Below, one piece after another: positions 32,976 through 41,826 of a DNA stretch of 64,000 nucleotides. Each line of letters begins with the position of its first letter. Position 1 is the stretch's first letter. Where the stretch lies: contig NZ_JAYFUL010000024.1 of assembly GCF_034928825.1 (NCBI RefSeq), positions 18,676 through 82,675 on the forward strand. Reading direction: 5' to 3'. A program made the translations under genes and the position numbers. The DNA comes from Arcicella aquatica. Its GTDB lineage: Bacteria > Bacteroidota > Bacteroidia > Cytophagales > Spirosomataceae. The notes below the pieces were generated by a model. The model made no database searches. It was given only the letters and a program-made list of their open reading frames with translations, and was not told the DNA's origin.

Positions 32976-34580
32976 TTAAAACCTCGTTCCATTTCCGATT
33001 TGAACCGCAGGTTTTATTTTATCATAATTTTCTACATTATTTTTCTTTGTCCATGCTTCATAGTCAGCGATTAGTGCTTTTACTATCTCTGGATTCTTGG
33101 CTGACAAATCTACTGTTTCACCACGGTCTATATCCAAATCATAGAGTTCCCATCTTTTTTCTGGATAGGTAGATACTAATTTCCATTTTCCCTTTCTTAC
33201 GGCTCTGTTACCACCACGTTCCCAGAAGATGGGCTGTTCACGATTCACTTCAGTACCTTCAAATAATAATTTTTTCAAGCTGACACCTGCTAAAGCATTG
33301 GTTTTTAAACCATTATAATTTTCTGGATATTTTGCACCTGCTACATCATAAAAAGTAGGTGCTAAGTCAATTAAATGTCCTGTTCCACGAGCGATACCCC
33401 CGGCTTTAATTTTTTTAGGGAACCAAGCTATAAATGGCGAGCTGATGCCTCCTTCATGGAAATTGTTTTTATAAGAGCGAAATGGCGTATTAGACAATGA
33501 AGCCCAACTTTGGTCTTGGTATTCATAAGAACCTGAGGACCCAATAGGACCAGAATTTCTAGCACGTTTTCTGCCTAAAGGTGAATACCCACCTTGAGCA
33601 CCATTGTCGGAAATGAAAACGATTAATGTATTTTCATCCTTTTTAAGCTCCTTTAATTTGGCTAATACTCTTCCTACGTTTTGATCAACACGGTCGAGCA
33701 TGGCAGCATATACTTCCATTTTCTTTTGCCACAATTGTTGCTCATCATAAGTAAAAGCATCCCAACTAGGCACTTCTTCATCGCGTGTAGCAATAGGTTG
33801 TTTAGGGTCTACCAATCCTAATTGTACTTGTTTAGCATGACGAATGACTTTTAGAGAATCCCACCCTAGTTTATATTTACCACGATATTTGGCAATGTCT
33901 TCTGGTAAAGCTTGTAAAGGCCAGTGTGGAGCATTGAAAGCTAAGTACAAGAAAAATGGTTTTGAACTCTTGTTTTGTTCTTCAATAAATGACAGTGCTT
34001 TATCTGTAATAGTATTTGTTAGATATTCTCCCTCTTTTAGGTTAATTCTTTTATTGTTTTCTACCAATTCCACTGGCGCATCTTTTGCATCGGCATAAAA
34101 ATTACTAGCGCCACCGATGAAGCCATAGAATTTATCAAACCCTCTCTGATTTGGCCAATACAAACTATCGTTGCCTACATGCCATTTACCAGAAAGGAAA
34201 GTGTTGTATCCTGCTGTTTTAAGTACTTCGCCAAAAGTCAAAGATTCTTTATTTAAAAAGCCTTGATAAGCGGGCAAACCCAAATTGACATTAAAATATC
34301 CTACACCCGCCTTATGGGGATATTGACCCGTAATTAATGAGGCACGCGTAGGAGCGCAAATAGAGTTATTATAAAATTCTTTCAGCCTGATACCTTCAAA
34401 AGCTAGTTTGTCAATATTAGGAGTATTGATTTCTGAACCATAAGTACCTAAGTCTGAGTAACCCATGTCATCTACCATTACTAAAATAATATTGGGAGGC
34501 GTTGAGCTTTTTTTCTTTTGTGCAAAAGATGCCATTCCCAGCGACAAAAGAGTAAATAAGAATATGTATTTAATTTTCAT
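32976..34580 (-). CDS. Secreted Cys-type sulfatase (tandem copy A, first gene of operon)
   Basis: A 534-residue sulfatase. I start it at MKIKYIFLFTLLSLGMASFA, a signal peptide; an in-frame ATG at 34658 would add 26 residues that hide the signal. DD at 37-38, formylglycine motif CAPTR at 75-79, then YNTFLSGKWHVGND, FISDNGAQGGYSPLG and DLDIDRGETVDLSA. Cys75 is the only cysteine found. Neighbour B differs mainly in loops, so the two may cut related sulfate esters. The leader carries operator site 5, an AGCCACC-loop hairpin and a peptide ending CCCCS, so expression is likely tied to cysteine supply. Confidence 0.93.
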   Translation of the reverse strand: MKIKYIFLFTLLSLGMASFAQKKKSSTPPNIILVMVDDMGYSDLGTYGSEINTPNIDKLAFEGIRLKEFYNNSICAPTRASLITGQYPHKAGVGYFNVNLGLPAYQGFLNKESLTFGEVLKTAGYNTFLSGKWHVGNDSLYWPNQRGFDKFYGFIGGASNFYADAKDAPVELVENNKRINLKEGEYLTNTITDKALSFIEEQNKSSKPFFLYLAFNAPHWPLQALPEDIAKYRGKYKLGWDSLKVIRHAKQVQLGLVDPKQPIATRDEEVPSWDAFTYDEQQLWQKKMEVYAAMLDRVDQNVGRVLAKLKELKKDENTLIVFISDNGAQGGYSPLGRKRARNSGPIGSSGSYEYQDQSWASLSNTPFRSYKNNFHEGGISSPFIAWFPKKIKAGGIARGTGHLIDLAPTFYDVAGAKYPENYNGLKTNALAGVSLKKLLFEGTEVNREQPIFWERGGNRAVRKGKWKLVSTYPEKRWELYDLDIDRGETVDLSAKNPEIVKALIADYEAWTKKNNVENYDKIKPAVQIGNGTRF

Positions 34581-34725
34581 GAAATGGATAATTCTATTTA
34601 AACTATGGATTAAGTTATATAAAATTTTTAAATTAATACTTTGTGTATTATAGAACATGCAAGATGTAATCCATAATGTTATGGAATAAATGATAGTCCA
34701 GAAATGAGGAGATAGGCTATTGTTA

Positions 34726-34827
34726 TTAGCTACAACAGCAACAATTTTGATTTGAAAAAATGGAGCTTGCCACTGTACGGAAACTTTCCCTACATTTTAG
34801 AAAAATGTATAAATTATTTGTGTTCAT
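34726..34827 (-). CDS. Leader peptide of 33 residues ending in CCCCS
   Basis: ATG at 34827, stop TAA at 34728-34726. The peptide begins MNTNNLYIFLKCRES, continues FRTVASSIFSNQN and ends CCCCS (codons TGT TGC TGT TGT AGC). It lies 145 nt before the first sulfatase, downstream of operator site 5, at an equivalent place to the five-Cys peptide in front of the PstS-like gene. The two peptides share a similar VxSxxS(I/F) stretch before the Cys run but are otherwise diverged, so the Cys run is what has been kept. Confidence 0.72.
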   Translation of the reverse strand: MNTNNLYIFLKCRESFRTVASSIFSNQNCCCCS

Positions 34828-34855
34828 AATTATTTTTTTAAAACTGTATTGACTC

Positions 34856-34884
34856 TTTTACTTGTTGGTGGCTAACAAGTAAAA
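34856..34884 (-). promoter_or_regulatory. Leader hairpin with AGCCACC loop (sulfatase operon)
   Basis: A perfect 11-bp stem TTTTACTTGTT / AACAAGTAAAA closing the 7-nt loop AGCCACC. Stem bases outside TTGTT/AACAA differ from the PstS-like leader while the loop is identical, which points to a loop-specific function. Confidence 0.65.
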
Positions 34885-34892
34885 CTATTAGT

Positions 34893-34939
34893 CTATAATT
34901 TCTATAGGCAAATATGGTTTGTTGTTTTTAATTTTGCAA
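34893..34939 (-). promoter_or_regulatory. Promoter with CTAT-N7-ATAG operator (sulfur-region site 5)
   Basis: Minus strand: TTG (34939-34937), exactly 20 nt, CATATTTG (34916-34909), one base, CTATAG...ATAG (34907-34893). Leader of about 320 nt to the first sulfatase. Confidence 0.75.
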
Positions 34940-35188
34940 ATTTTTTATTTAAAATATGTATTTCTTGCTTATGGCGAGCATCTAGCAAAACAAAAGAGAA
35001 ATAAGATGTTTTTAAGTGAAGTCGATAGTGGTTAGCAACTATTGTATAAAACAAATAATAGGAAAATGTTAAATGATTATTTATTTTAGTATGATTTTAA
35101 ACTAGCGTTTGTGTCCTTAAGGAAGAAAATGTATTGTTAAATGCTTATACCTAACTGAATTATAAAGCATTATAACATTAATAATTGT

Positions 35189-36532
35189 ATGATAATGAAT
35201 TTACCGAAAGAGCAAACAGGAATTTTTTCTGTGAAGATTTCTGTACAAAATGTTTATCGGATATGTTTGGGTGTATTCTGTTGTAATCTTTTTTTTCTAT
35301 TCGGAACTTGGCTGAGTAAACAAACTTTTATTGAAAGTGCCAAGTTTTCTGTACAGCTTATAATTGTTCTTTTAGATCTTACTAATGAGAACATCGTAGC
35401 ATCATGGTATGCTTCAATGCTGTATTTCTCAATAGCCATAATTGCATTCTTATGTTTCTTAATTGATAACCAACACTCTGAAACATTGGCAAATAAGGTT
35501 TTCAATAGCCTCTGGATTATTATTTCTGCTATATTTTTCACATTATCTTTTGATGAGATGGGTTCATTTCATGAAGTAATAGGTGAAACCGCACTGCTTA
35601 AAAAATTAGGAGATGGAATAAGTACAGGCTGGTATCTGTTTTATGCTTTTATAGCCATTATAGGTTTAATAATGTTGTTATTCTTTTTTGTGAAATTCAG
35701 GCGCTATAAAATAGTATTATCGTTAAGCTTTATTGGTGTGATTTTACTGTTGAGTAATCCATTACAAGAGCAATATGAAATGTCATCATGGCAAAACGCA
35801 CCAAACCCTGCTACTTGGAAACGCCCAATGCTATTCTTATTAATCGAAGAGGGATCTGAAATATTTGCTTCATTTTTTTTATTTGTTTCATTCATAGTTT
35901 ACTTACTTAAAAAGAGAACAGTTTCATCAGTGGGGCAAATGTTTATAAAAATGGAGTTTGCTCTAAGTAAGCATTTTCTTGGGTATCAAGTTTTTACTTT
36001 AATAGCATTAGGTATACTTATGCAGGTAGTATATCACTTTCCATGGACTATTTCTGGAAGAAGCGACACAGGGTTACCACAAAACTGGTTTCCATGTATT
36101 GCTAGTTTTAGTGCTTTTATTATTTGCTTATATTTCGACTTTTCTTTTAAGAAAAAAATGGGCTTTTTAAGAAGTATTTATATAATCCTTGCTTTTGTAT
36201 GCCTGTCAACTTCAATCTATTTTGGCAGTAATATGTATTATTATGATACAACCTTTATTGCCAAAATTAAATTTATGCTTTTTGGTGCTATAATATTAAT
36301 TGGTACAATTGCAATCTTAGAATTTAAAGGATACATCATCAGGGTACTTATACTAGGCTGGATTACTTTTTTTGCTTTATCTATTTATTGCTCTGATTTC
36401 AACGCAACCGTTTGTGGATATGTATCCTTTTCGTTTCTTCTCATTGCTTTTTTACTTCACTATAAACGTCTTTTATTATTGAAAGAAGGCTATCACTACA
36501 TAGTTTTATTCTTTCCTTTCTTTCTTATCTAA
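35189..36532 (+). CDS. Polytopic membrane protein of unknown function
   Basis: A 447-residue protein with about 11-12 hydrophobic helices across its whole length. Two polar motifs stand out in otherwise hydrophobic surroundings: SFDEMGSFHE (around residue 120) and LIEEGSEIF (around residue 220). This DE...HE plus EE pattern is seen in widespread uncharacterised bacterial membrane proteins and may form a metal or proton site. A second start (MNLPKE) lies two codons downstream. It stands alone, transcribed away from the sulfatase operon, and has an especially low G+C feel. No function assigned. Confidence 0.75.
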   Translation: MIMNLPKEQTGIFSVKISVQNVYRICLGVFCCNLFFLFGTWLSKQTFIESAKFSVQLIIVLLDLTNENIVASWYASMLYFSIAIIAFLCFLIDNQHSETLANKVFNSLWIIISAIFFTLSFDEMGSFHEVIGETALLKKLGDGISTGWYLFYAFIAIIGLIMLLFFFVKFRRYKIVLSLSFIGVILLLSNPLQEQYEMSSWQNAPNPATWKRPMLFLLIEEGSEIFASFFLFVSFIVYLLKKRTVSSVGQMFIKMEFALSKHFLGYQVFTLIALGILMQVVYHFPWTISGRSDTGLPQNWFPCIASFSAFIICLYFDFSFKKKMGFLRSIYIILAFVCLSTSIYFGSNMYYYDTTFIAKIKFMLFGAIILIGTIAILEFKGYIIRVLILGWITFFALSIYCSDFNATVCGYVSFSFLLIAFLLHYKRLLLLKEGYHYIVLFFPFFLI

Positions 36533-36749
36533 TAGGATAAAATCGTACACTTTTCTTTATAATTTCAAAAAACTCTAACAGATGTCGATAAACTTGTGCT
36601 TTTTGTCGAATAAGGAGATGGTTTTTGCGTTTTTATTTACTATTTTTAGATTATGCTGTTTTAATCCATTTTTTAGGATAGGGTTAAACAGTCTATTTTG
36701 TCACGATTTTTACCTCATTTAATTTTAACTTCAATCAACAAACCCCAAT

Positions 36750-38393
36750 ATGAATAGAAGGGATTTTATCCAATTATCTGGTATGGGCTTAGGTGCCATG
36801 ATGGGCTCGTCCGTTCCTGTTTTGGGAAATATGGTTACAGCAGAACGTTTGCTAGAACCTGCTGCAGATGTAGCCTTTAAAAAAAGAATGGCAGACATCG
36901 CTTTGAATGCTACCAAATCTCGTGGTGCTACTTATACCGACGTTCGAATCGGTAGATATTTACAACAATTCTTGTTTACCCGCGAAAACAAAGTTCAAAA
37001 CATTGTTAATGCTGAATCGTATGGCGTGGGTATCCGTGTAATTGCTAACGGAACTTGGGGTTTTGCCGCAACAAGTGATGTTACACCTGAAGGTATAGCC
37101 AAATGTGCAGAAACTGCGGTAGCTATTGCTAAAGCGAATGCTAAAATCCAAAAAGAGCCTGTAATTCTTGCTCCACAAAAAGGTGTTGGTGAGGTTTCAT
37201 GGAAAACTCCTATCCAGAAAAATGCATTTGAAGTACCTGTTCAAGAAAAAATAGATTTGTTGATGAAAGTAAACAGCGAAGCCCTGAAAAATGGTGCAGG
37301 GTTTGTTACTTCCAACCTGTTTTTAGTGAACGAGCAAAAATATTTTGCATCTTCAGATGGTTCTTATATTGACCAAGATGTACACCGCATCTGGCCTACT
37401 TTCACGGTAACTGCGGTTGATAAAGCGGCTGGCAAATTCAAAACACGTGATGCCATTAGTTCTCCAATGGGCATGGGTTATGAATATTTAGACGGCTTAG
37501 CAAGCGAAAAAATCGCTGCACCAAACGGCTTAGTAGGTTATCGCAATTCTTACGACATGGTAGAAGATGCTATCATGGCAGCTAAGCAGGCTAAGGAAAA
37601 AATGACAGCTAAATCGGTATTGGCTGGTAAGTATGATTTAGTACTTGACCCTAACCACTTAGGCTTGACTATTCACGAGTCGGTTGGTCACCCAACGGAG
37701 CTTGACCGTGTATTGGGCTACGAAGCCAATTATGCAGGAACTAGCTTTGCAACATTAGATAAATGGAAAACGAAGGCTTTCAACTATGGTAGCAAACAAG
37801 TAAATATTGTAGCTGACAAGACACAGCCCTATACGTTAGGTACAGTAGGGTATGATGACGAAGGCGTACCTTGTAAAGAATGGGATTTGATTAAAGATGG
37901 GATTTTGGTAAACTACCAAGCTATACGTGACCAAGTAAATATTCTAGGAGAAAATGCATCGCATGGATGTTGTTATGCCGACAACTGGAACTCAGTACAA
38001 TTCCAAAGAATGCCAAATGTGTCTTTACGTCCTGGTAAAGAAAAGTTGAGTGTTTTTGACATGATTAAGGGCGTTGAAAAAGGTATTTATATCATTGGTC
38101 GTGGTTCATATTCTATCGACCAGCAACGTTATAACTTCCAATTTGGGGGTCAGTTATTCTATGAAATCAAAAACGGAGAGATTGTAGGAATGTTAGATGA
38201 CGTAGCTTATCAATCAAATACACAGGAATTCTGGAATTCTTGCGCACAGATTTGTGATAAAGACGATTATCGTACATTCGGTTCGTTCTTTGACGGGAAA
38301 GGACAGCCTTCGCAAGTAAGTGCTGTTTCGCATGGAAGTGCCACGACTCGTTTCAACGGTGTAAATGTGATTAACACAGGACGTAAAATATAG
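36750..38393 (+). CDS. TldD-type metalloprotease subunit, Tat-exported (pair 1)
   Basis: A 547-residue homologue of TldD, the catalytic subunit of the TldD/TldE peptidase that degrades unfolded peptides and matures some ribosomal peptides. The N-terminus MNRRDFIQLSGMGLGAMMG is a twin-arginine signal, unlike cytoplasmic E. coli TldD. Zinc motif HESVGHPTELD begins at His309 (HExxGH), and the downstream Cys in WNSCAQICDK is a candidate third ligand. It is followed by a TldE/PmbA-like gene after an AGCT palindrome. Confidence 0.9.
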   Translation: MNRRDFIQLSGMGLGAMMGSSVPVLGNMVTAERLLEPAADVAFKKRMADIALNATKSRGATYTDVRIGRYLQQFLFTRENKVQNIVNAESYGVGIRVIANGTWGFAATSDVTPEGIAKCAETAVAIAKANAKIQKEPVILAPQKGVGEVSWKTPIQKNAFEVPVQEKIDLLMKVNSEALKNGAGFVTSNLFLVNEQKYFASSDGSYIDQDVHRIWPTFTVTAVDKAAGKFKTRDAISSPMGMGYEYLDGLASEKIAAPNGLVGYRNSYDMVEDAIMAAKQAKEKMTAKSVLAGKYDLVLDPNHLGLTIHESVGHPTELDRVLGYEANYAGTSFATLDKWKTKAFNYGSKQVNIVADKTQPYTLGTVGYDDEGVPCKEWDLIKDGILVNYQAIRDQVNILGENASHGCCYADNWNSVQFQRMPNVSLRPGKEKLSVFDMIKGVEKGIYIIGRGSYSIDQQRYNFQFGGQLFYEIKNGEIVGMLDDVAYQSNTQEFWNSCAQICDKDDYRTFGSFFDGKGQPSQVSAVSHGSATTRFNGVNVINTGRKI

Positions 38394-38466
38394 CTCAGCT
38401 ATGAGCCATAAGTTATCAGCTATGAGATTTTAACAACTCAAAGCTCATTGCTCGAAGCTTACAGCT
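38392..38466. repeat. AGCT-rich imperfect palindrome, copy 4
   Basis: AGCTATGAG repeated twice on the left (one copy overlapping the TldD stop codon) and mirrored by CTCAAAGCTCATTGCTCG and AAGCTTACAGCT on the right. Confidence 0.6.
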
Positions 38467-38488
38467 TTCAACTTAATCTCGAAAAAAA

Positions 38489-39808
38489 ATGTCAATTATA
38501 TTAACAAAAGAAGAAGCTAAAAAGATAATAGACAAAGTTTTAGCATTTTCAAAAGCTGATGAAATGAGTGTGGCACTAAGTGGAAGTCGCACAGGAAATA
38601 TTCGTTATGCTCGAAATTCTGTTTCTACAAGTGGGGAGTCATTAGACCTCTCTTTGGCAGTAACAGCAGTATTTGGCAAACGTGCTGGTACAGCAACCAT
38701 CAATGAATTTGATGATAAATCATTAGAAAAAACTGTTAGAAGAGCAGAGGAAATAGCCAAATTGGCACCAGAAAACCCTGAATATGTACCGATGCTCGGG
38801 CCACAGAAATACATAGAATCTGGTACGTTTTCACAAAGTACAGCGAGTATTGATCCTGACTATCGTGCAAAAGCTGCTTTTGAAAGTATTGACCCATGTT
38901 CTAAAAAGAATTTGACAGCGGCAGGGTATTTAGAAGATTCTTCGGGCTTCAATGCCATTGGAAATAGCAAAGGGCTATTTGGTTATAACAAATCTACTTC
39001 CATCGACTTTTCAATTACAGTTCGAACAGCAGATGGTTTAGGTTCTGGCTATGCTATTCGTGATTTCAACGATGCTTCAAAGTTGAATACAAAGTCGGCT
39101 ACTGAAGTAGCGATGCAAAAAGCTTTGGCTTCAAGTTCAGCAAAGGCATTAGAACCGGGAAAATATACTGTAATCCTTGAACCTGCGGCATCGATTGATT
39201 TATTGCAAAATATGATGCGAAGCTTAGATGCCAGAAGTGCAGACGAAGGAAGAAGTTTCTTGAGTAAAAAAGGCGGTGGTATTCGTTTAGGTGAAAAGTT
39301 GTTTGACGAAAGAGTAAGTATTTTTTCAGACCCAGCTAATATTGAAATTCCTAAAGCAGGGTTTTCGGGTGATGGTCGTCCACAAGAAAAAATCTATTGG
39401 ATAGAAAACGGCGTGGTTAAAAACCTAACCTATTCAAGATTCTGGGCAGAGAAAAAAGGAGTGAAAGCTACACCACCACCATCAGGATTTATCATGGCTG
39501 GCGGTTCAGAATCACTAGCTGACTTGATTAAAGGTACTGAAAAAGGCATTTTGGTTACTCGTTTCTGGTATATCCGTGCCGTTGACCCTCAAACATTATT
39601 GTATACAGGACTTACACGTGACGGTACTTTTTATATAGAGAAAGGAAAAATTAAGTATCCAATCAAAAATTTCCGTTTCAACGAAAGCCCCGTAATTATG
39701 CTTAATAATTTAGAAGCAATGGGTGCTCCGATGCGCATAGGAGGTAGTTTGGTTCCTCCATTAAAAATAAGAGACTTTACCTTCAGTAGTTTATCTGATG
39801 CAGTATAG
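38489..39808 (+). CDS. TldE/PmbA-like partner (pair 1)
   Basis: A 439-residue TldD/PmbA-family protein without the HExxGH zinc motif, so it corresponds to the non-catalytic TldE/PmbA subunit. Conserved blocks: NIRYARNSVSTSG near the start, EKTVRRAEEIAKLAPENPEY, LDARSADEGRSFLSKKGGG, and C-terminal TRDGTFYIEKGKIKYPIKNFRFNESP. No signal peptide is evident although its partner has a Tat signal, so the partner may be retained or this subunit may be co-exported. The pair is repeated just downstream. Confidence 0.88.
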   Translation: MSIILTKEEAKKIIDKVLAFSKADEMSVALSGSRTGNIRYARNSVSTSGESLDLSLAVTAVFGKRAGTATINEFDDKSLEKTVRRAEEIAKLAPENPEYVPMLGPQKYIESGTFSQSTASIDPDYRAKAAFESIDPCSKKNLTAAGYLEDSSGFNAIGNSKGLFGYNKSTSIDFSITVRTADGLGSGYAIRDFNDASKLNTKSATEVAMQKALASSSAKALEPGKYTVILEPAASIDLLQNMMRSLDARSADEGRSFLSKKGGGIRLGEKLFDERVSIFSDPANIEIPKAGFSGDGRPQEKIYWIENGVVKNLTYSRFWAEKKGVKATPPPSGFIMAGGSESLADLIKGTEKGILVTRFWYIRAVDPQTLLYTGLTRDGTFYIEKGKIKYPIKNFRFNESPVIMLNNLEAMGAPMRIGGSLVPPLKIRDFTFSSLSDAV

Positions 39809-39811
39809 TTA

Positions 39812-39854
39812 ATAGAAGGTGGATGGTCTGAATAGTCAGCCATTCACCTTCTAT
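39812..39854. terminator. Hairpin after TldD/TldE pair 1
   Basis: A 15-nt stem (ATAGAAGGTGGATGG with CCATTCACCTTCTAT, one mismatch) 4 nt after the stop codon. Confidence 0.6.
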
Positions 39855-40064
39855 ATTTAACCATTCATCAAAATCATACTTTTCAAAGTATTTATATCTT
39901 CATCAAAAACAATATATTTAGGTATTTGGAAAAACCTATCGAACAGGTTTGAGGAATTATTTATTGATATTTTGGTAATATCCAAAAGCATCTATAAGTA
40001 AAAATTCTTATCTGTTTCTTAAGCACTTTTCCTCTATCTATTCAACTAAAAAAACTAAAAAGCT

Positions 40065-41705
40065 TTGAAAAGAAGAGATTTTATTCAAATGTCAGGCTTG
40101 GGAATGGGAGCATTGATGCTTCCCAATATTCCAATCGTAGGAAGGCCTGTTTCCGCTGAGGCTCTTATGGATGGCTACGTAGATGTAGCAGTCAAAAAAA
40201 GATTAGCTGATGCTGCACTCAATGCCGCTAAAGCTAAAGGAGCAACTTACACAGATGTAAGAATTGGGCGTTATCTCAATCAATATGTTGTAACGCGTGA
40301 AGACAAAGTTCAAAACATTGTCAACACAGAATCTTATGGCGTAGGCGTGAGAGTAATTGCCAATGGTTGTTGGGGTTTTGCAGCCGTAGTGGATGCCAAA
40401 TCAGAAGCTGATACAGCAAGAGCCGCTGAAGAAGCTGTAGCTATCGCTAAGGCAAATGCTAAATTGATGACCCAGCCTGTACAATTGGCTCCTCAGAATG
40501 GCTATGGCGAAGTAAGCTGGAAAGCTCCTATTCAAAAAAATGCTTTTGAAGTACCAATCAAAGAAAAAGTAGATTTATTACTAGGAGTAAATGATGCCGC
40601 CATGAAAAATGGTGCTAATTATGTAAACTCAGTACTTTTCTTAGTAAATGAGCAAAAGTATTTTGCTTCTTCTGATGGCTCGTATATAGATCAAGATGTT
40701 CATAGAATCTGGCCAATCTTTAATGTAACGGCTATCGACCCTAAGTCTGGGAAATTTGAGACGCGTAGAACATTAAGTGCTCCGATGGGAATGGGCTATG
40801 AATACCTACAAACCAATCCTAGCGATAAAATAACAGGCATTACTACTCGCTACAACAAGGGTTATGATATGTTAGAGGATGTTATCGCAGCCTCAAAACA
40901 AGCTAAAGAAAAACTTACTGCCAAGTCTGTTGAAGCAGGTAAATACGATTTAGTATTAGACCCATCACACTTATGGTTAACCATTCACGAATCTGTGGGT
41001 CACCCATTAGAGCTTGACCGTGTATTGGGTTATGAAGCCAATTTTGCAGGTACTTCATTTGCTACACTTGACAAATGGCAAAGTAAAAATTTCAATTATG
41101 GCAGTAAACAAGTAAATCTATTTGCTGATAAAACTCAAGTAGGTTCGTTAGGTGCTGTAGGTTGGGACGACGAAGGAGTAAAAACCAAACAATGGGATTT
41201 AGTAAAAGAAGGTACTTTGGTAAATTATCAAGCCATTCGTGACCAAGCACATATTATTGGTGAAAAAGAATCTCATGGTTGTTGCTATGCAGATAGCTGG
41301 TCGTCTGTACAATTTCAGCGTATGGCAAATGTTTCGCTTGCTCCAGGCAAAGAAGCATTGTCAGTAGATGAAATGATTAAAGATGTTAAGAAAGGGATTT
41401 ATATTGTTGGTGATGGTTCGTTCTCGATTGATCAACAGCGTTATAATTTCCAATTTGGCGGACAATTGTATTATGAGATTAAAGATGGAAAAATTGTAGG
41501 AATGCTAAAAGATGTAGCCTATCAATCTAATACACAAGAGTTCTGGAATTCTTGCGTAAAGGTTTGTGATGATCGTGATTATCGTTTGGGCGGTTCGTTC
41601 TTTGATGGTAAAGGTCAGCCTTCGCAATCAAGTGCAGTTTCTCATGGTAGTTCTACGGCTCGTTTTAATGGTGTAAATGTAATTAATACAGCACGTAAGA
41701 TTTAA
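40065..41705 (+). CDS. TldD-type metalloprotease subunit, Tat-exported (pair 2)
   Basis: A 546-residue close paralogue of the TldD at 36.75 kb. The start codon is TTG: MKRRDFIQMSGLGMG aligns with the twin-arginine signal of copy 1, while the first ATG (residue 9) would delete the RR pair. Zinc motif HESVGHPLELD begins at His308; WNSCVKVCDD keeps the Cys. The two copies are similar throughout, including DNA-level runs, so they arose by duplication of the whole TldD-TldE unit. Confidence 0.9.
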   Translation: MKRRDFIQMSGLGMGALMLPNIPIVGRPVSAEALMDGYVDVAVKKRLADAALNAAKAKGATYTDVRIGRYLNQYVVTREDKVQNIVNTESYGVGVRVIANGCWGFAAVVDAKSEADTARAAEEAVAIAKANAKLMTQPVQLAPQNGYGEVSWKAPIQKNAFEVPIKEKVDLLLGVNDAAMKNGANYVNSVLFLVNEQKYFASSDGSYIDQDVHRIWPIFNVTAIDPKSGKFETRRTLSAPMGMGYEYLQTNPSDKITGITTRYNKGYDMLEDVIAASKQAKEKLTAKSVEAGKYDLVLDPSHLWLTIHESVGHPLELDRVLGYEANFAGTSFATLDKWQSKNFNYGSKQVNLFADKTQVGSLGAVGWDDEGVKTKQWDLVKEGTLVNYQAIRDQAHIIGEKESHGCCYADSWSSVQFQRMANVSLAPGKEALSVDEMIKDVKKGIYIVGDGSFSIDQQRYNFQFGGQLYYEIKDGKIVGMLKDVAYQSNTQEFWNSCVKVCDDRDYRLGGSFFDGKGQPSQSSAVSHGSSTARFNGVNVINTARKI

Positions 41706-41708
41706 TCT

Positions 41709-41800
41709 AGCTATGAGCAGTGAGCCTTCAGCTTTGAGTTTTTTATAAAACATCAGAGTAATAAAAAGCTTAAAGCTCATAACTCACAGCTTAAAGCTTA
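41709..41800. repeat. AGCT-rich imperfect palindrome, copy 5
   Basis: Left AGCTATGAGCAGTGAG and TTCAGCTTTGAG, right AAGCTTAAAGCTCATAACTC and ACAGCTTAAAGCTTA. Same place in pair 2 as copy 4 in pair 1. Confidence 0.6.
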
Positions 41801-41826
41801 TCAAACTCTTTAATCTCGAAATCAAC

